Of a DNA stretch of 64,000 nucleotides, positions 59,549 to 64,000 are shown piece after piece. Source of the stretch: Metarhizium brunneum. Its lineage: Eukaryota > Ascomycota > Sordariomycetes > Hypocreales > Clavicipitaceae. How positions within the stretch are numbered: position 1 is the stretch's first letter; every line of letters begins with the position of its first letter. The position numbers and the translations under genes were made by a program. The stretch lies in contig NC_089428.1 of NCBI RefSeq assembly GCF_013426205.1, positions 310,001-374,000 of the forward strand. Direction: 5' to 3'. The notes under the pieces are model-generated. The model worked only from the letters and a program-made list of their open reading frames with translations. It searched no databases and was not told where the DNA came from.

Positions 59549-61942
59549 TTAGACTTTCTGTTTTCTTCTTACTTTTTCGATCGCGCGGCGCTGCGGCGGG
59601 GGTTGTTGTTTCTGCGAAACCGCTCGACTAGAGCGCGGAAACGGCCCCTCGCTAATCCACTTAGATCGGGGGACACTGGCGTGCTTGCCGGCGTGCCCTG
59701 TGACGCTGCCGTTGCTGCTGCTGCAATGGGAGGGAATAAGGAGGACGGGGAACGGGGCGGGGCGGATGGAGGAAGAGGTAGCGGGGGTACGGGATAGGAG
59801 TGACGTGGCAAGGGGGCATCGAAGCAGACTTGGATTAGAAACGGGGGGAAGTAGGCATACTTGATGGGCATGTGGTTGCGGGCGCCCTCCGTCATGGCGA
59901 GGTTGACCCGTGCGAGTTGCTTCTCGTGGTCCCTGAAGTGCTGCTGGATTCTCTGCTGGCACTCTTCGTGGTCGCCTCCTCGGACTATGTAGTCGCATCC
60001 TTGTTCGTCGCAGGTCCACATGTCGTGGGGACCGCGGGGGGAGGAATCGGGAATCCGGTCGGCCCTGATGACGAGTTTGATAAGTTCTATGCCGAACTTG
60101 GATTTTGCTTCCCTGCTGTCGGCGCCGACATCGTTGTCCGCGTCGTTTTCATCCTGGGAGTTGAGGTCGGGGGCACCGTCCATGGAGTCGTCTTCGGCGA
60201 AGTAGTGGGAGCGTTTGGCGCCGGGGGATCCATTATCATCGCTTTCGAATTCATCGCGGGGTCGTTTCGGAGCGCGATTTACGGGGCGCAGGGCGGATTT
60301 CCCGGGCGTGCGTGTAGGACGTTTGCCTTGCGGCCTGGGAGTTTCCGGCACAGCAGAAGGGTGTTGAGGGTGGTCATCGGTACTGCCGCTGGGGTCGATG
60401 GAAGGTTGTTGCGAGGCGGTTCCCTTTCGAGGTTGTGATTTACGGGGGACAAGAATGATGGGGAAGTCGGATGGTTTGTATGCTCGTGGTTGGAAGGGGG
60501 TCGTGGCCAGTTCCTGAAGTATGCTAAATATTTCGTGAGTGTGGTATTTCGGGTCCAGGGTCTCAACGAGAGCCTTGGAGTAGTAGTGGAGGGCGTCCTC
60601 GACGCCCTGTTTGTAAGAGCCAGGGCGGCTATCTTTGTAAGTGGGGAAGTAACGGCTAAAGAACAGTTTGGTGAGGGTTTGTCGATATGTCATGCCAGTT
60701 TTGCTGGCGCCAGTACTGCTATATACATCTTCCAGTGCAGCGAGGGCAGAGCGCAATGGCGAGTCGGCGGCATCGTCCTGCCCGCCCGGGACGTAGAGTG
60801 GCATGACGGGGACTGGCGCTGGGGTGGATTCTTGGCTAGGCTTCTCGGCAGTTTTGGGAGCGGTTTTGGGAGCGGTTGAGGCTGGTCTTGGTCTTTGGCT
60901 TGCCTGGAAAGCCTTCTCGTCGGTGACTTCGACGCTGCTGCTCTTGATGGAGCGGGAGCGGGCCTTTTCTCGGGAGCCGTGTTCTGCGTCTGATGAGTGC
61001 ACCTGGAGACGCAGCTTCTCCATTGCCTCTCTGATTCGGTGACTCAGCTCCTATTAGAGGTGAAAGGGCAAAGGAGTTAGCATCGCACGGACGTAGAGAC
61101 TCAAACAGTAGCCAGATGAGCTTACAACATGCTTCGTGGTTATATATTTGTAAAAGGCCGTTGGCTTCCAAGTGTCGGCATCTTGTGAGAATTGATCAAT
61201 AAAGAAAGCACTGTGCTCGTCGGCCCTTTCATGGACTTCCTCCCGGGTTGCGCCATCACCAATGCGCGCGGCGTACTGCGGGTGTCAGTCCAATGTGACG
61301 GCAATGTCGAATGGAAAGGGAAAACCAGGATACCTTGTGAAATACTTGGTCCAGCTCGTCCGTGAAGGCGCTATTTTTCGCTTTTTTGGTCTTCCTCGGC
61401 GGGTCGTCTGTATAAATGTCAAGCATGTTGTAAAACATGGTTGTTGCCTCGCACATTTTGTTATACATGGGCTTGTAGGCAGGACATGGATCGATCTCGT
61501 ACCAGCCGCCCTGGCCCGAAACCCATATCAACGGTCTTCCATCTGGCGATTCTCCAATAGAGTAGGATGTGCAACGTCGAATCTCGAGCGGGGTGGCGCC
61601 GCGAACTCTCATAATGACTGGCAAATATCAGACGCAGTTCTTTGGGGGAGTGCATGGGGATGGATGGGCCATGTTACGGTTCGTCCTCTGGGCGGGATCA
61701 TCGATCATGAGGTTGCCCCTCACAATGAATGGGCCTTCATGGCCGGCGTGAAGGGCATTTTTGATCCTTTCGCCGTCTTTATCCAGCACGATGGCACCTT
61801 GGAGCTCGAAGATGGGCCAGTCGTCGGAGGAGGTGGCCTTAGGTACGGATCGCACGACAGAGGACTCTTGACGCCAGCGGATTTGCGAGGTATCGACGGT
61901 TTCCACGCTGGACGTAGACGCCCTGCGCCTGCGCCCCGTCAT
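59549..61942 (-). CDS. RFTS-domain protein, candidate Raf2/DIM-7-type factor
   Basis: Minus-strand exons are 61942-61678, 61617-61334, 61275-61126 and 61050-59861, with a probable last exon 59720-59549 (686 residues). If the 140-nt last intron is not removed, the frame ends at 59569 (726 residues). Residues about 40-165 form a replication-foci-targeting (RFTS, DNMT1-RFD) domain: DDWPIFELQGAIVLDKDG, EGPFIVRGNLMI, WVSGQGGWYEIDPCPAYKPMY. A middle region (DALHYYSKALVETLDPKYHTHEI) and a basic disordered stretch follow. A C2H2-like zinc site reads WTCDEQGCDYI and HFRDHE. No methyltransferase domain exists. RFTS plus a zinc site without a catalytic domain is known from fission-yeast Raf2, a Cul4-complex subunit for H3K9 methylation; Neurospora DIM-7 is the presumed equivalent. 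The function is therefore inferred. Confidence 0.75.
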
Positions 61943-62900
61943 GTTGGCGGCTATGATGCAAGAGGAGACGGTGTGAAAGGCGTTGGGTATGTCTCGCAGG
62001 TTGGTGGACGGAGGAGGGGATGAAGTCGCGAAGTGCTGCGATGAGGCACGCGACGGGGATTGCGGATTGCGGATTGAGGCGATTGGCGGGGCAGTTTCAA
62101 GTGCGAGTTGGCAGCGCTTCCATGTTGCGATGCCACTTGTGAACCGGGCGTTGGGACTCTGACAGGCTACCGTGACAGTTGGCGGTTGCAGGGCGGGTCG
62201 CTGCAGCGTCTACCTTGGCACTTGGCAGGTGAATTGCTCGGCGGGCTTGATGTCCTTTTGCTAGGTGCAAGTGCGCTCGACACGAGTCACGCCTCACCAG
62301 GTACTTACCTGGCCATTAGACTTTATACTTGCATATATAATGGTAATGGTAATATATGTCAGTATATATATTATAATACGTAAGTATATTTTACTGTGAC
62401 TTCCTTTGATATAAGAACCTTTTAAATATAATCAATACCCAAGTAGTAGGCGGGCAAGCGCACCCAGCAAAAAGAGTCTAGTGAGCCTGCCGAGCAATTC
62501 ACCTTGGCAGTGGACATCGATTGAACTGGTCTGGTCTGGTTGGTCCCGGCTGCCGGGCCAGTGAGTGCCTGGAGGACCTCTCGGCCAATGAACTGCGGTT
62601 GACCCCCCTCCCTGTGGTGTCCCCGGTTGCAGGCCGACTTTTTTTTTTTTTTTTGTTTCCCCTTTGGTCGCCCAGGAAAGTTTGCGGCGCATCACCGCAT
62701 CACAGCAACACGGCATCCCAGACTTTTGAATTTTTGACTTTTGCAGCAGCGGATTTATCCTGTTTTTTATTGCTTTCGATCCAAACGAGTAACCAGGCGC
62801 CGGCAAGGCAGCTGCGGCTCTTCAATCGCACAATCGCTACCTTATTTGCGCGACACGTGCCAGTTGCGCTCGCATGCGACGAGCTGGAAAGGTGTTGAAA
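61943..62900. promoter_or_regulatory. Divergent spacer RFTS gene-PUS4
   Basis: These 958 bases separate two divergent start codons. An AT-rich block at about 62330-62430 with repeated TATA and GGTAAT words lies in the middle, and a 15-nt T run starts near 62640. No gene is supported. Confidence 0.5.
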
Positions 62901-64000
62901 ATGGCGTCAGACGTCGTCCGTGATGGCGTCTTTGGTAAGTCTTCAGTCTCGCTTTCTATTCTTTCCCAGCGCATAGCCCCACGCAACAGCATGGCCCTCA
63001 TCGCTCTGTGGCAGTTGCTAACCCGAACTCGCAGCCATCAACAAACCATGCGGCCAGAGTTCAGCCCAGGTGGTGCGAGAGTGCCAACAAGCCTTCAACC
63101 CTTCGACCTTCTTCCGACCCATGATTGAGGCCGAATTGGCGCGACGGCTTAAGGAGTCGGGCAAACAATTCAATCGCCGAAAGGCCGAAAAGAAGGCATC
63201 ACAGGTTAAAATAGGACACGGGGGCACCTTGGATCCCCTGGCAACCGGCGTGCTGATCCTGGGCATTGGTTCTGGCACCAAGGTGCTGTCGCAGTTTCTC
63301 GACTGCACCAAGACATATGAAATGACCGTCGTCTTCGGAGTGAGCACCGACACCTACGACCGAGTTGGCAGGGTTCTATCCAGAAAAGGCTACGATCATG
63401 TTACCCGGGAACTGGTTGAGAAGGAGCTGGAAAGCTTCCGGGGCAAGCAGACACAGATCCCACCACTGTACTCGGCTCTTAAAATGAATGGGAAGCCGCT
63501 TTATGAATATGCCCGAGAGGGCAAGCCTATCCCCAGGGAAATTGAGGGCAGGCAAGTAGAGGCGCTGGAAGTCGAGCTCGTCGAGTGGTACGAGCCCGGG
63601 AAGCACAACCACAGGTGGCCAACGGACGAGGCCGAGGCCGCGGAGCGTAATCTCGCCGAGCAAGTGTGGAGGGTGAAGAAGCAACAAGAGACGGGCAAGA
63701 CGCTGACGCCCGAGGAAAGGGAGCAGGACGACCAGGCCATAACGGCGCACGAGACGTTCAAGAGGCGCTTCGAGGAGCGGCAGGATGAGCTGATCAAAGA
63801 CCTCCCGCTCAAGAAAAGTCGACACAGCAAAGACCCCAAGGCCCTGATGTCGGGGGCCCTTGGACAAATGCCCCAGCCCGTCTATTCTAACAAGGGGTCC
63901 AATTTGGTTCCTGCCACGCCCGACTCCAGCACACCTCCGCCGTGGAGCGACGAGGGCCCTCCCGCGTGCAAGATTCGGCTCACCGTGTCATCAGGCTACT
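62901..64000 (+). CDS. PUS4: tRNA pseudouridine-55 synthase Pus4 (partial)
   Basis: Exon one is 62901-62934 and exon two runs from 63035 to the window edge, so the 3' end is missing. The 100-nt intron has GTAAGT donor, GCTAAC branch and CTCGCAG acceptor. An in-frame ATG at 62874 could add nine residues. The TruB-family core is clear: AINKPCGQSSAQVV, the catalytic-aspartate motif GHGGTLDPLATGVL, GTKVLSQFLDCTKTYEM, FGVSTDTYDRVG and the segment IPPLYSALKMNGKPLYEYAREG. A long lysine- and glutamate-rich insertion (about 63600-63850) is a fungal addition. TruB/Pus4 makes pseudouridine 55 in the T-loop of tRNAs, in cytosol and mitochondria. Confidence 0.93.

Overview
This window is nuclear DNA from a filamentous ascomycete. 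I infer Sordariomycetes, most likely Hypocreales. The evidence is short spliceosomal introns (48-105 nt is typical) with GTRAGT-like donors and CTAAC-like branch sites, an actin gene with five introns and a 7-nt first exon, and housekeeping proteins of Pezizomycotina type. There is no operon structure, prophage, CRISPR array, rRNA or convincing tRNA. Most genes are split, so the real coding sequences had to be assembled across exons. The exon joins below come from reading splice sites and frames by eye.

Layout. 1-6.7 kb: no supported gene. 6.7-8.2 kb: an Azf1-type C2H2 zinc-finger regulator. 8.2-11.5 kb: empty. 11.5-15.2 kb: URM1 and ELP2, divergently transcribed from one 284-bp interval; both act in wobble-uridine modification of tRNA. 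16-18.4 kb: a short-chain dehydrogenase and a SurE-type phosphatase, convergent. 20.7-22.0 kb: an unrecognised protein with three 46-residue repeats. 23-25.8 kb: a thioredoxin-fold protein without CXXC, a small serine palmitoyltransferase subunit, and a mitochondrial GGQ release-factor-like protein. 26.2-27.9 kb: actin. 29.3-30.2 kb: a decayed gene. 31.9-34.1 kb: FES1 and mitochondrial ribosomal protein uL5m. 35.6-38.5 kb: a ubiquitin-specific protease ending in a polybasic tail plus CaaX box. 39.2-43.5 kb: TOM40 and a kinase-type 6-phosphofructo-2-kinase, divergent. 43.5-53.8 kb: 10.3 kb without a supported gene. 53.8-55.3 kb: GSK-3. 56.6-59.3 kb: the 80-kDa nuclear cap-binding subunit. 59.5-61.9 kb: an RFTS-domain protein, a candidate subunit of a heterochromatin/Cul4 complex. 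62.9 kb to the edge: PUS4, cut off by the window end.

Functional themes. Three genes modify tRNA (URM1, ELP2, PUS4). Three serve mitochondria (TOM40, uL5m, the GGQ protein). The rest are general housekeeping or signalling genes. I see no secondary-metabolite cluster and no obvious transferred island. The more unusual signals are the URM1/ELP2 pairing, the CaaX-tailed deubiquitinase, the RFTS protein, and a recurrent intergenic 9-mer (TACTCCGTA or its complement, 12 copies) that is absent from the coding sequences I assembled.
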